DNA of 64,000 nucleotides from positions 39,695,124 through 39,759,123 of the forward strand of contig OY757016.1 of assembly GCA_963580285.1 (NCBI GenBank). The letters run 5' to 3'. This DNA comes from Lucinisca nassula (Eukaryota; Mollusca; Bivalvia; Lucinida; Lucinidae). A model generated the notes under the pieces. That model was not told the DNA's origin. It worked only from the letters and a program-made list of their open reading frames with translations, and did not search any database. The translations under genes and the position numbers were made by a program. Numbering within the stretch: the first letter of the stretch is position 1; every line of letters starts with the position of its first letter. Below, one piece after another: positions 1-9,424 of this stretch.

Positions 1-615
1 TCAACATAGGTGTGTTGTGTGTGCTCATTAGAATCACCTCAACATAGGTATGTTGTGTGTACTCATTAGAATCCCCTCAACAAAGGTGGGTTGTGTGTAC
101 TCACTGGAATCCCCTCAACAAAGGTGGGTTGTGTGTAGTCATTAGAATCACCTCACTATATTTATGTTGTGTGTACTCATTAGAAACACCTAAAATAGGT
201 GTGTTGTGTGTACTCATTAGAATCACCACAACACAGGTATGTTATGTGTACCCATTAGTATCACCTCAACATAGGTGTGTTGTGTGTACTCATAAGAATC
301 ACCTCAACATAGGTGTGTTGTGTGTACCCATCAAATCACCTCAACACAGGTATATTGTGTGTACTCACTAGAATCCCCTAAACATGGGTACACTGTGTGT
401 ACTCACTAGAACCACCTCAACATAGGTATGTTGTGTGTACTCAGTAGAATCGTCTCAACATAGGTATGTTGTGTGCACCCATTAGAATTGTCTCAAAATA
501 GGTTAATTGTGTGTGCTTATTAGAATCACTTCAACATAGGTATGTTGTGTGTACTCACCAGAATTGCCTCAACATAGGTATGTTTTGTCTACTCATTAGA
601 ATTTTCAAAACATAG

Positions 616-948
616 GTGTGTGTGTGTGAATTCGGGTTTAACGTCGCTTTCAACAATTTTTCAGTCATATCACGACGGTGTCTGGTTGCGACAGGGAGCT
701 CAATGCTCACGTTTATAGTGCTGCCTCACTGAAGTATCATGTCCCAGACACATTACATGATACCACACCCAGTCACATTATCCTGACACTGGGTCGACCA
801 GTCCTAGCTCTACCCCGTAAATCTGAGTGCCAAGCGAGGAGCAGCTAGTACCATTTTTAACGACTTCCTTATGTCGCGGCCCGGGATCGAACCCGAGACC
901 TCCCGTTCCCCGGAGCGGACACTCTACCAACTGAGCTATCGGGGCCGG
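616..948 (-). mobile_element. SINE family 1, tRNA-derived, full length
   Basis: Read on the minus strand it starts GGCCCCGATAGCTCAGTTGG, a tRNA-like A box, followed by a B-box-like GGGTTCGATCCC, a roughly 200-bp body, a GACGTTAAACCCGAATTC motif and a (CA)n tail. The same family occurs at 16693-17021 and 28617-29003. Flanking AAAACATAGG on both sides may be a target duplication, but the surrounding minisatellite contains the same word, so it proves nothing here. Confidence 0.88.
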
Positions 949-1340
949 TCAAAAACATAGGTATATTGTGAGTACTCATTAGATTGCCAAAACATAGGTA
1001 TGTTGTGTGTACTCATTGGAATTGCCAAAACATAGGTATGTTATGAGTACTCATTAGAACTGCCAAATCATAGGTATGTTGTGTGTACTCATTAGAATTG
1101 CCAAAACATAGGTATGTTGTGTGTACTCATTAGAATCCCCAAAACATAGGTATGCTGTGTGTACTCATTAGAATTGCCAAAACATAGCTATGTTGTGTGT
1201 ATTCATTAGATTTGCCAAAACATAGGTGTGTTGTGTGTACTCATTAGAATTGCCAAAACATAGGTATGTTGTGTGTACTCATTAGAATTGCAAAAACATA
1301 GCTATGTTGTGTGTATTCATTAGAATTGCCAACACATATG

Positions 1341-1506
1341 TGAGTGAGTGAGTTTTAGTTTAACGTCCCACCAACAGCTAAGGTCATACGGAGACGGGAC
1401 CTCGGTTTAAAGACTCATCCGAAAGTCTGGAGAAGCCCGGGATCGATCCTGCGATCCCTGGTTTACAAGGCGAGTAGCGTAACCACTGCACCACGGAGGC
1501 TTCTAA
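1341..1506 (-). mobile_element. SINE family 2, tRNA-derived, short
   Basis: On the minus strand it starts GCCTCCGTGGTGCAGTGGTT (A-box-like), has GGATCGATCCC (B-box-like) and ends GGGACGTTAAACTAAAA plus (CTCA)n. It is flanked by a perfect 12-bp duplication CCAACACATATG (1329-1340 and 1507-1518). That word differs from the normal array word CCAAAACATAGG, so it is a real target-site duplication. Confidence 0.88.
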
Positions 1507-1947
1507 CCAACACATATGTATGTTGTTTGTACTCATTAGAATTGCCAAAACATAGGTATGTTGTCTGTACTCATTAGAATTGCCAAAACATAGCTATGTT
1601 GTGTGTATTCATTAGAATTGCCAAAATATAGGTATGTTGTGTGTACTCATTAGAAATGCCAAAACATAGGTATGTTTTGTGTACTCATTAGAATTACCAA
1701 AACATAGGTATGTTGTGTGTTCTCATTAGAACTGCCAAAACATAGCTATGTTGTGTGTACTCATTACAATTGCCAAAACATAGCTATGTTGTGTGTACTC
1801 ATTAGAATTGCAAAACATAGGTATGTTGTGTGTACTCATTAGAATTGCCAAAACATAGGTATATTGTGTGTACTCATTACAATCGCCTCACTGAATTCCT
1901 CTGAAGGCTATGCTGTACTTGTATGTACCTGAAGATTCTGGTGAAAG

Positions 1948-2158
1948 CTAGTGTTGATGCAAATGTTGACGGCTTGAAGAACGAGAAAAACCGGACTCCT
2001 GTATAGTCCCATCCTTAAAGCAGGTGCAACAACAGACCACCTCATTTTCTTTGAAAATGTTTCGATGTGTTGTATATAATAACCTACCTCCCTCCTCACA
2101 AAGTTGCAAGACTGTTGTATCTTTGAACAGTAGTTGATTATGTAGAGTAGCTGTGGCC
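1948..2158 (-). CDS. Reeler-domain protein, last coding exon (exon 3)
   Basis: The acceptor is CTTAAAG before 2158. The first base completes the CT left by exon 2 (4076-4304) to give Leu, and the frame continues LATATLHNQLLFKD, matching the FxATxx strand that closes Reeler domains. The frame stays open to a TAG at 1948-1950 and encodes a Lys/Cys-containing tail with VVCCCTCF. Alternatively the exon ends at 2088 with a GAG|GTAGGT donor. A possible 70-bp exon at about 1933-2002 (TATACAG acceptor, CTTCAG|GTACAT donor) keeps phase, so the C-terminus is uncertain. No AATAAA was seen before the minisatellite begins at 1892. Confidence 0.55.
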
Positions 2159-2329
2159 CTTTAAGAAACATAACAATTAAGAGTGACTGCATACCATACA
2201 CAAAAGGAACTGGAAGCATTAATCTGCCTCACTTTTCCATAAAGGAGGCTACTCATAAAGGACACAATTCAAGCTAATCTAAAGGATTCGCTCGGACAGA
2301 AAATGCTTCCCTAAAGCCTTGTCCTGCTG

Positions 2330-2620
2330 GTCCCCGCCCATCGGGGCTTGAAGAAATAGATTGGGCTGCATGATGCTTCCACCCAGAGCTGAAACCAACC
2401 GCACTGGAGTACTGGTAAACTGCTTAGAGGTTCTAAGCCTGCCTGAGATGGACCGTTCATGCATATAAACCCTACTGGTTTCATTGGGCGGCAGGGCTTG
2501 AGCTGTCATTTCACCTCAATGTCAAGTCAAAGTCCCACAAAATTGGACACAACATCTCCAAAATGACCTATACAGTGTTGACGTTGACATTAAACCTCAA
2601 ATGAAACAAAATGAAAAACA
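2330..2620 (+). mobile_element. SINE family 3
   Basis: Begins CCCCGCCCATCGGGGCTTG and ends with a ACGTTGACATTAAACCTCAA motif and an A/C-rich tail. It is flanked by the perfect 11-bp duplication TTGTCCTGCTG (2319-2329 and 2621-2631). That word is the terminus of MITE family P, so the SINE inserted into an older MITE whose remnant continues from 2631 to about 2727. No tRNA-like head is evident in this family. Confidence 0.85.
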
Positions 2621-2630
2621 TTGTCCTGCT

Positions 2631-2727
2631 GAATAAATTTATTTTGACACACCCATATCTGATTTTCAACTCATCAGATTCCTGGATGTTATTTATCCCT
2701 ACAAATTCACAAACCGAATGTCAAAGT
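2631..2727 (+). mobile_element. MITE family P remnant
   Basis: Continues the CCTTGTCCTGCTG terminus at 2317 after the SINE insertion (GAATAAATTTATTTTGACACACCC...). It lacks the central hairpin and ends near a TTAA-containing stretch. Confidence 0.6.
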
Positions 2728-2739
2728 TAAGATACTGAC

Positions 2740-2991
2740 CTGGGGCCGGTTGTTCAAAACTAACGACATCGTTAGTTAACGTATCGTTAAAACTTTGATC
2801 ATTTATTATTGCAAATATGCTAATATTTTCGCTGAAAAAAAAAATGTGAGCAGCTTTTGCAGAAGCAAAAGCTACTCACATTTTTTCAGCAAAAATACCA
2901 AAAATTTATATATTAAACTTGCTAGAACAGTTAACAATATGACCACTAACGAGCTCGTTAAGCTTACGATGCTTTGATAAACTGGCCCCAG
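2740..2991. mobile_element. MITE family F with central hairpin
   Basis: Termini CTGGGGCC...TTGTTCAAA and TTTGATAAACTGGCCCCAG form imperfect inverted repeats. The centre is a strong palindrome, AAATGTGAGCAGCTTTTGC paired with its complement ending in ACATTTTTTCAGC. Related copies lie at 48519-48748 and 49761-49999, with a fragment at 47405-47535. Confidence 0.8.
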
Positions 2992-3022
2992 ATGGCTTCT
3001 TCTCGCTGCATGGGTGTGTTAA

Positions 3023-3265
3023 CTCTTGTCCCACTGAACCAGAATAAGCACTACCTGTAGATACTGATCAGATGCAAACAGTGTAGATACAAATCAGATG
3101 ACTTCTGAATACACTGTTTATCAGATGGCTTCTAATCTGATCAGTTTCTACACCGTTTGACATTCACTTGGTGAATTTTGCAGGAATAAATTACATCAAG
3201 TAATCTGATTGGTTGAAAGTCAGAAAATGGGTGCAGCTAAATTAACCTATTCAGCAGGGCAAGGT
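3023..3265. mobile_element. MITE family P (TTAA target), degenerate full length
   Basis: Flanked by TTAA at 3019-3022 and 3266-3269. Termini CTCTTGTCCCACTGAA and TATTCAGCAGGGCAAGGT are inverted. The centre holds broken repeats of the GATCAGATGGCTTCT hairpin arm. Confidence 0.75.
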
Positions 3266-3389
3266 TTAATGGAATTTTAAGTCAGGACAACTCTTGAAAC
3301 CAATCAAAGTGAAAACCCAAAGCAGTGAGAGACCTAATAGATCAGAAGCAGTGAGTGATCTTACCACTTGGCCGTAAAAAAAATTAAAT

Positions 3390-3625
3390 GAGCCCCGCCA
3401 AGTGAATTTGTGTCTTCGAGCATTCCGTCATGACAAATTGTAACTGTGCATGTCCAGCCATTCAGAGGGGCCAGGGATATGGCTTTCTGTCTGAAGGATC
3501 CTCTTGATTCACTGCTTGTATAAGCGAGCAGCTAAGGTTCTGGCGAGACTGCGCGGATGCGCAGGCTCGCCTGAACCTTCACTGCTCGCATAAGCGATAA
3601 GTACCAAAATCGCTTGACGGGGCCC
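3390..3625. mobile_element. MITE family I
   Basis: Terminal inverted repeats GAGCCCCGCCAAGTGAATTT and AAAATCGCTTGACGGGGCCC. A second, about 95% alike copy is at 38185-38420, where a 7-bp duplication is visible. Internal GAGCGAGCAG/CTGCTCGC and TGCGCGGATGCGCA palindromes lie in the right half. Confidence 0.85.
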
Positions 3626-3639
3626 AAATTTTAGTGAAC

Positions 3640-4020
3640 ACAGAGAAATCATAAACTTCAGTGTACACATTACAGAAATCATTAACTTAGTGCACACATT
3701 ACAGAAATCATGAACAAGTGCACACATTATAGAAATCATGAACTTAGTGCACACATCACAGAAATCATTAACTCAAGTGCATGCATTACAGAAATCATGA
3801 ACTTACTACACACATTACAGAAATCATGAACTCAAGTGCATGCATTACAGAAATCATGAACTTTAGTGAACACATTACAGAAATCATAGACTTTAGTGTA
3901 CGCATTATTAACTTAGTGAATAATGAATATATTTTAAAAGGCATTAACTTAGTCCACACATTAAAGAAATCATTATCTCAAGTGCACACATTTCAGAAAT
4001 CATGAACTTTAGTGCAGAGA
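3640..4020. repeat. 29-31-bp minisatellite in Reeler intron 2
   Basis: About 12 degenerate copies of a unit containing ACAGAAATCATGAACTTAGT and GCACACATT. It starts only about 55 bp downstream of the exon 2 donor. Open frames on both strands here are repeat translations. Confidence 0.85.
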
Positions 4021-4075
4021 TAACAAAAGAGAGTGGTCTGTTGTTTGAAACAAGCAACCAATCAAAACTACTTAC

Positions 4076-4304
4076 AGGAAGCTGACACAGCCAGTACCCA
4101 CTGGTGGTGCAATCCACATGAACTCAAACTCGTGAACAGGCTCTGGAGATATGTGGGAATGAACAATTGAGCACATGAGATTCTGACCTACGGGCTGGTT
4201 GGCTTGGATCCCCAGGGCTAGATGCTGCCCCACTGCTGAGTGTGAGATGGTGTATAGTCCGGTCAGTAGAAATCCATCAAAGTTGAGACTAGATGACACA
4301 GTAA
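4076..4304 (-). CDS. Reeler-domain protein, exon 2 (domain core)
   Basis: The 229-bp exon runs from acceptor TATATTTTCAG (before 4304) to a consensus donor CT|GTAAGT (after 4076). Entering in phase 1 it reads VTVSSSLNFDGFLL, then a Cys in LMCSIVHSH and EFMWIAPPVGTGCVSF. These fit the Reeler (PF02014) pattern: F-x-GF-L-L strand, conserved Cys, histidine turn, and a W-x-AP-x-G-x-G-x-V-x-F motif. Joined to exon 1 the junction reads YQ-VTV, exactly the continuity expected in the domain. Reeler domains occur in small secreted insect defense proteins (noduler type), in ferric-chelate reductase-like proteins and in reelin/spondin; the single short domain here favours the first group. Function in this animal is inferred only. 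Confidence 0.82.
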
Positions 4305-4321
4305 CTGAAAATATACATTAA

Positions 4322-4526
4322 CTCTTATCATGCTGTTCACAACAATCCCTATCTTTGGAAACAGTGTAGCTCCAGATCAGATGGCTTCTGAAGAAGCCAT
4401 CTGATCAGGATCGACACTGTTTGGCATTCAGTTTATGAATTTGCAGCAATAAATTGCATCAAGTAATTTGATTGGTTGATAGACAGAAATGGGTGTGGCT
4501 TAAATAAATATTCAGCAAGATAAGGG
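4322..4526. mobile_element. MITE family P, complete, next to the exon 2 acceptor
   Basis: Flanked by TTAA at 4318-4321 and 4527-4530. Termini CTCTTATCATGCTG and TATTCAGCAAGATAAGGG are inverted. The central hairpin pairs CAGATGGCTTCTGAAGAAGC with CATCTGATC. Its left end lies 12 bp from the intron AG of Reeler exon 2, so the branch-point region of that intron must overlap the MITE edge. Confidence 0.88.
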
Positions 4527-4530
4527 TTAA

Positions 4531-4855
4531 GACATAGAATCAACAGATTCCAGTTGTTTAAAGCGTCAATCACTTAACAAGCTAGTAAGTTGTGAAAATG
4601 TTTAATGTTCTAGAAAAACAATAAAATCTCATATAATATAAGCAGCTTACATTGCAAAAGCTACTCACGAACAAATGATATTAGTTTTTAAGGTAACTGA
4701 GCATTAAAAGCGCATAGGGGCTAACCCAGCTAATCACATTTTTCTGCATAATACACAACTGCCACATTAAATAATCAATTTAAGTGTGATGTCACTTAAC
4801 ATGCAGTGACAGCAACCTTAATGATGGTATACATGAGGTCCTATTCAACCAGTGT
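4531..4855. other. Intronic DNA, no clear feature
   Basis: AT-rich sequence inside Reeler intron 1. A degraded piece of the family F hairpin (AAGCAGCTTACATTGC...GCAAAAGCTACTCAC) is visible near 4640-4672. No gene seen. Confidence 0.5.
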
Positions 4856-4867
4856 AAATCCAACATG

Positions 4868-5133
4868 TGTTTGTTTGTTTGAGGTCTGTAAAGGTCATTT
4901 TGGAGACTTGCTTCCAATTTTGTGGGACTTTTACCTGACATTGAGATGAAATGACTTCTCAAGCCCTGCCGTCCAATGAAACCAATAGGGTTTATAAGCA
5001 TGGACGGTCCAACTTGCACCACTCTGCCTGGGCAGGCTTAGATCTCTAAGCGGTTTACCAGTACTCGTGTGCGGGCCGGTTTCAGCGCTGCACGGTAGCA
5101 TCATGCAGCCCATCTATTTATGGGCGGGGGCCG
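4868..5133 (-). mobile_element. SINE family 3, complete with target duplication
   Basis: Minus-strand element: head TCGGCCCCCGCCCATAAA, tail ending in (AAAC)n. A perfect 12-bp duplication AAATCCAACATG flanks it (4856-4867 and 5134-5145). This SINE plus about 125 bp of right flank is duplicated at 7592-8040. Confidence 0.88.
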
Positions 5134-5271
5134 AAATCCAACATGCGAGAATACTTGATTTTTATCCTGTCCCTGTATAGGATAACCTGGGTAAGCAATT
5201 CTATCCCAGGGAAATCTCAAGGATTTGCTTATCTGGTGTGCAAAAAATATAACTGTGGAAAACAAATGAAG

Positions 5272-7438
5272 AACAAGAGGGCCCAGAGGGCCCTGGTTCG
5301 CTCACCTGATCCAAAGCATAACAAGTGTGCCCCGGGCAGGGTCAATTTTGGCCCCAGGGCTAAAATTTGGACAATCTTGGTAGAGGTCCACAAGATGAAG
5401 CTTCATATCGAATATGAAAGACCTGGGCTTTCTGGTTTCAGAGAAAAAGATTTTAAAGGTTTACCCTGCATATAGAAGTCTATGTAAAACAAGATTTTCC
5501 CTATATAAGTCTATGTTAAACCAAAGGGCCCAGGAGCGGGGGCATTTTTGGCCCCAGTGCTATAATTTGAACAATCTTGGTAGAGGTCCACTAGCTGAAG
5601 CTTCATAACAAATATCAAAGACCTAAGCCTTGTGTTTCAGAGAAGATGATTTTTAAAGATTTTCCCTATATAAGTCTATGTAAAACCAAAGGGCCACATG
5701 GCGGGGGCATTTTTGGTCTCAGGGCTATAATTTGAACAATCTTTATAGAGGTCCATTAGCTGAAGCATCATAACAAATATCGAAGACCTAAGCCTTGTGG
5801 TTTCAGAGAAGAAGATTTTTCAAGATTTTCCCTATATAAGTCTATGTAAAACCAAAGGGCCCCGGAGCGGGGGCATTTTTGGCCCCAGGGCTATAATTTG
5901 AACAATCTTGGTAGAGGTCCACAAGATGAAGCTTCATACCAAATATCAAAGACCTGGGCCTTGCAGTTTCAGAGAAGAAGATTTTTAAAGATTTTCCCTA
6001 TATAAGCCTATGTAAAACAAAAGAGCCCTGGTGCGGGGGCATTTTTGGCCCCAGCACTATAATTTGAACAATCTTGGTAGGGGTCTACTAGATGAAGCTT
6101 CATACCAAATATCAAAGACCTGGGCCTTGAGGTTTCAGAGAAGAAGATTTTTCAAGATTTTCCCTATATAAGCCCATGTAAAACCAAAGGGCCCCCGTGC
6201 GGGGGGTATTTTTAGCTCCAGCACTATAATTTGAACAATCTTGGTAGGGGTCCACTAGATGAAGCTTCATACCAAATATCAAAGACCTGTGCCTTGCAGT
6301 TTCAGAGAAAAAGATTTTTAAAGATTTTCCCTATATAAGCCTATTTAAAACAAAAGGGCCCTGGTGCGGGGGCATTTTTGGCCACAGCACTATAATTTGA
6401 ACAATCTTGGTAGGGGTCCACTTGATGAAGCTTCATACCAAATATCAAAGACCTGGGCCTAGCGGTTTCAGAGAAGAAGATTTTTCAAGATTTTCCCTAT
6501 ATAAGCCCATGTAAAACCAAAGGGCCCCCGTGCGGGGGCATTTTTAGCTTCAGCACTATAATTTGAACAATCTTGGTAGGGGTCCACTAGATAAAGCTTC
6601 ATACCTAATATCAAAGACCTGGGCCTTGCGGTTTCAGAGAAGAAGATTTTTAAAGATTTTGCCTATATAAGCCCATTTAAAACCAAAGGCCCCCCGTGCG
6701 GGGGCATTTTTGGCCCCAGCACTATAATTTGAACAATCTTGGAAGGGGTCCACTAGATGAAGCTTCATACCAAATATCAAAGACCTGGGCCTTGCGGTTT
6801 CAGAGAAGAAGATTTTTCAAGATTTTCCCTATATAAGCCCATGTAAAACCAAAGGGCCCCCGTGCGGGGGCATTTTTAGCTCCAGCACTATAATTTGAAC
6901 AATCTTGGTAGGGGTCCACTAGATGAAGCTTCATACCAAATATCAAAGATCTGGGCCTTGCAGTTTCAGAGAAGAAGATTTTTAAAGATTTTCCCTATAT
7001 AAGCCCATGTAAAACCAAAGGGCCCCCGTGTGGGGGCATTTTTGGCCCCAGCACTATTATTTGAACAATCTTGGTAGGGGTCCACTAGATGAAGCTTCAT
7101 ACCAAATATCAAAGACCTGGGCCTTGCGGTTTCAGAGAAGAAGATTTTTTAAGTTTTCGGTGAAAAAAATCTATTTTTGGCTACTGTGACCTATATGTGC
7201 AACGGACCGGAACCATTTGAACAACTTTGAAAGGGAACCACCTAAGGATCATTCCTGTGAAGTTTGGTAAAAATCCGATCAGTGGTTTAGGAGGAGATGT
7301 CGTTTGAAGAAAAGTTTACGGACGCACGCACGGACGCACGCACGCACGCACGCACGGACGCACGGACGCACGACGGACGACGGACAAAAAGTGATCCCAA
7401 AAGCTCACCTTGTCACTACGTGACAGGTGAGCTAAAAA
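5272..7438 (+). mobile_element. Pearl/HINE-like tandem-array element, 2.17 kb
   Basis: 5' end AACAAGAGGGCCCAGAGGGC with a short palindrome, then TCGCTCACCTGAT. About 11 monomers of about 167 bp follow (GGGGGCATTTTTGGCCCCAG and AGAGAAGAAGATTTTTAAAG are landmarks). From about 6010 two monomer variants alternate, giving a 335-bp dimer period. A unique tail (7150-7310), an ACGC/ACGG microsatellite (7318-7385) and a terminal hairpin (7402-7433) lead to GTGAGCTAAAA. A paralogous empty site near 8040 fixes both ends. No protein is encoded; open frames inside are repeat translations. The architecture matches bivalve pearl and Helentron-associated non-autonomous elements as I know them; the Helitron link is inference. 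Confidence 0.82.
7402..7433. repeat. Terminal hairpin of the 5272-7438 element
   Basis: AGCTCACCTTGTCACTACGT pairs with its complement GTGACAGGTGAGCT. The same hairpin closes the elements ending at 26790 and 42287; other loops with the same stem end occur at 13782, 15678, 40950 and 57094. Confidence 0.9.
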
Positions 7439-7463
7439 TAATGTTCAAGTTATTAGAGAGTTT

Positions 7464-7585
7464 TAATACCCTTGTCCTGCTGAATAGATTAATTATGCTA
7501 CATAATCCAATCAAATAACTTGATATAATGTATTCATTCCAAACAGCAAACTGAATGAATTGTAGATCCTGATCAGATGGTTTCT
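7464..7585. mobile_element. MITE family P, left part only
   Basis: Starts TTAATACCCTTGTCCTGCTG and is cut off in the hairpin arm (GATCAGATGGTTTCTGAAG), exactly where the tandem-duplicated SINE block begins. Confidence 0.75.
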
Positions 7586-7591
7586 GAAGAA

Positions 7592-7895
7592 TTTGTTTGT
7601 TTGTTTGATTTGATGTGTAACGTCCCCGTCAACACTGTAAAGGTCATTTTGGAGACGTTGCTTCCAATTTTGTGGGACTTTTACCCGACATTGAGATGAA
7701 ATGACATCTCAAGCCCTGCCGCCCAATGAAACCAATAGGGTTTATAAGCATGGATGGTCCGACTTGCACCACTTTGCCTGGGCAGGCTTAGATCTCTAAG
7801 CAGTTTACCAGTACTCGTGTGCGGGTCGGTTTCAGCTCTGCGTGGTAGCATCATGCAGCCCATCTATTTATTCGAGCCCCAATGGGCGGGGGCCG
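7592..7895 (-). mobile_element. SINE family 3 within a tandem duplication
   Basis: Shares unusual bases with the 4868-5133 copy, and the right flank (AAATCCAACATG and the next 125 bp) matches too, so this is a duplicated copy rather than an independent insertion. Confidence 0.85.
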
Positions 7896-8070
7896 AAATC
7901 CAACATGTGAAAATACTTGATTTTTATCCTGTCCCTATGTAGGATAACCTGGGTAAGAATCTCTATCCTAGGGTAAACTCAAGGATTTTCTTATCTGGTA
8001 AGCAAAAAAAAAAAATATAACTGAGGAAAAAACAATGAAGAAATGTTCAAGTTATAAGAAAAAGTTTTAA

Positions 8071-8248
8071 CACCCCTGACCTGCTGAATAAATTAATACT
8101 GCTACATCAACCAATCAAATAACTTGATATAATGTATTCATTCAAAAAGGCAAACTGAATGATAACAAGAGTAGATCCTGATAAGACATCTGGTCTGGAT
8201 CCACTCTTTGCAAAGGTAGGGCTTATCAAGGTTTAGCAGGAAAAAAGG
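8071..8248. mobile_element. MITE family P, full length, paralogue of 7464
   Basis: TTAA flanks at 8067-8070 and 8249-8252; left terminus CACCCCTGACCTGCTGAATA, degraded right terminus TTTAGCAGGAAAAAAGG. The left half aligns with 7464-7585. A separate weak palindrome, AAAGGAAAGACTTTG with its complement, lies to the right at 8350-8393. Confidence 0.75.
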
Positions 8249-8518
8249 TTAAAGCCATTTTAGATGGAAAATTCCAAAACAGGACATCAGTAAATGAAAT
8301 GCTACATCAGAAAAGTTCAGCCATTTAATTTCTAAATTTAACACAGGAATAAAGGAAAGACTTTGCCCTTTAGGATAAGTCTTTCCTTTAACCCCTGTAT
8401 GACAATGGAATCTTCCACCTGAAAGATTGGAGTGGTTCATTTCCAATTATAGGGGTGTCACGTTTGTTTTTGTTTGTGGCAATTTTTACAAAAATTGATG
8501 TTCTTTAAGCAAACCAGT

Positions 8519-8617
8519 GTAGGCCCAGATCAGACGCCACATTCTTTGGCATCTGATCTGGGTCTGCACTGCACTGTTTGCCAACGTCTCAGAAAAGGGC
8601 CGCTAGGCATATATGGG
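8519..8617. mobile_element. MITE family D hairpin
   Basis: Central palindrome GTAGGCCCAGATCAGACGCC with its complement, followed by GGCATATATGGG and TTAA (8618-8621). Related copies near 19270-19395 and 31965-32345. Confidence 0.65.
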
Positions 8618-8851
8618 TTAAGAATGGCACAGGGGTCTAGATAGTGCAGGGTTTTGTCTCTTACTTGTCACCAACACGACCAGAGTTCAATTCTCAGGTT
8701 TTGCAGGTGGCAGAGTAGTGGTTGCCTGTCCAAGGCTGGTAATTTCTTCTGGGTCCTCTGGTTACCTCCACTGTACAAAACAACATTATGCCAACATCTG
8801 CAGCTTCAAGAATATTTAAATGAGTTGGTGAGAACTTTCATTGTAACTTAG

Positions 8852-9105
8852 TCCCTTGACCTGCTGAATATTTAAATATGCCACTACCCACTATCAATTA
8901 TCAACCAATCAGATTACTTGATGCAAATTATTGCGATAAATTCATAAACTGAATGACAAACAATGAAGATCCTGATCAGATGGCTTCTTCAGAAGCCATC
9001 TGATCTGGATCTACAGTGTTTGAAAGGTAAGACATGTCCGGGCTCTCTGATCTGGATCTACATTGTTTGAAAGATAAGACATGTCCGGGCTAAGCAGGAC
9101 AAGGG
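8852..9105. mobile_element. MITE family P, complete, next to the exon 1 donor
   Basis: Flanked by matching TTAG tetramers (8848-8851 and 9106-9109) instead of TTAA. Termini TCCCTTGACCTGCTGAATA and AAGCAGGACAAGGG. One hairpin arm plus flank is duplicated (TCTGATCTGGATCTACA at 8998 and 9040). It ends about 27 bp downstream of the Reeler exon 1 donor. Confidence 0.85.
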
Positions 9106-9135
9106 TTAGTAAAGCTGAAAGTTTTAAACATTTAC

Positions 9136-9357
9136 CCTGGTAAACTGTCCCTGGAACATAGTTGTCTGGATTTCCTTCTATAGACACACTAAGCTTCACC
9201 TCTCCCGGCTGTCGACCTACTTCTTGCACATTGCCATGGTAATTACATAGGAAGAAAAATGGTGTCACCTGGGGTAGGTAACCTTGTAAACAGCCAAGGT
9301 GCACCATTCCCAAAACTACCAGAGTAGTTATAATCTCCTTTTGACATGTCATGTCTG
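9136..9357 (-). CDS. Reeler-domain protein, first coding exon with signal peptide
   Basis: The ATG at 9352-9350 lies 5 bases inside an exon preceded by a long T tract and CAG, so a 5' UTR exon must lie upstream. The frame gives 72 residues plus one base before the donor CAGG|GTAAAT (9135). Residues 1-24 look like a signal peptide (hydrophobic core TTLVVLGMVHLGCL). Residues 36-40 read CNYHG and 64-72 NYVPGTVYQ, the typical start of a Reeler domain (Cys, HG, then Y-x-PG-x-x-Y). The frame also runs open upstream of the ATG through the T tract, which I treat as intron. Total predicted protein about 218 residues over three exons. Confidence 0.78.
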
Positions 9358-9424
9358 CTGAAAAAAAAAACAAAACAAAAAAACAATCAGGGGACAAAGT
9401 GACGGAACCTGGGAAGGGACATGC

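Larger units (their letters stand above)
1..1892. repeat. 38-bp minisatellite array, interrupted by two SINEs
   Basis: About 35 copies of a 38-bp unit built on ACATAGGTATGTTGTGTGTA followed by CTCATTAGAAT. Units before about 615 mostly carry an ATCACCTCA variant; units after 958 mostly carry ATTGCCAAA; the last unit (about 1880) returns to ATCGCCTCA. SINE insertions occupy 616-948 and 1341-1506. An open frame at 57-371 is only the array read through and is not a gene. The unit resembles one arm of the dispersed hairpin MITE family E found at 35390, 42510, 52795 and 53260. Confidence 0.93.

Noticed and set aside
1..1892. CRISPR-like array
   Set aside because: Units are contiguous with no unique spacers, and the sequence is from a eukaryote.
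7297..7518. Protein with DARTDART repeats
   Set aside because: Translation of the ACGC/ACGG microsatellite at the end of an array element.
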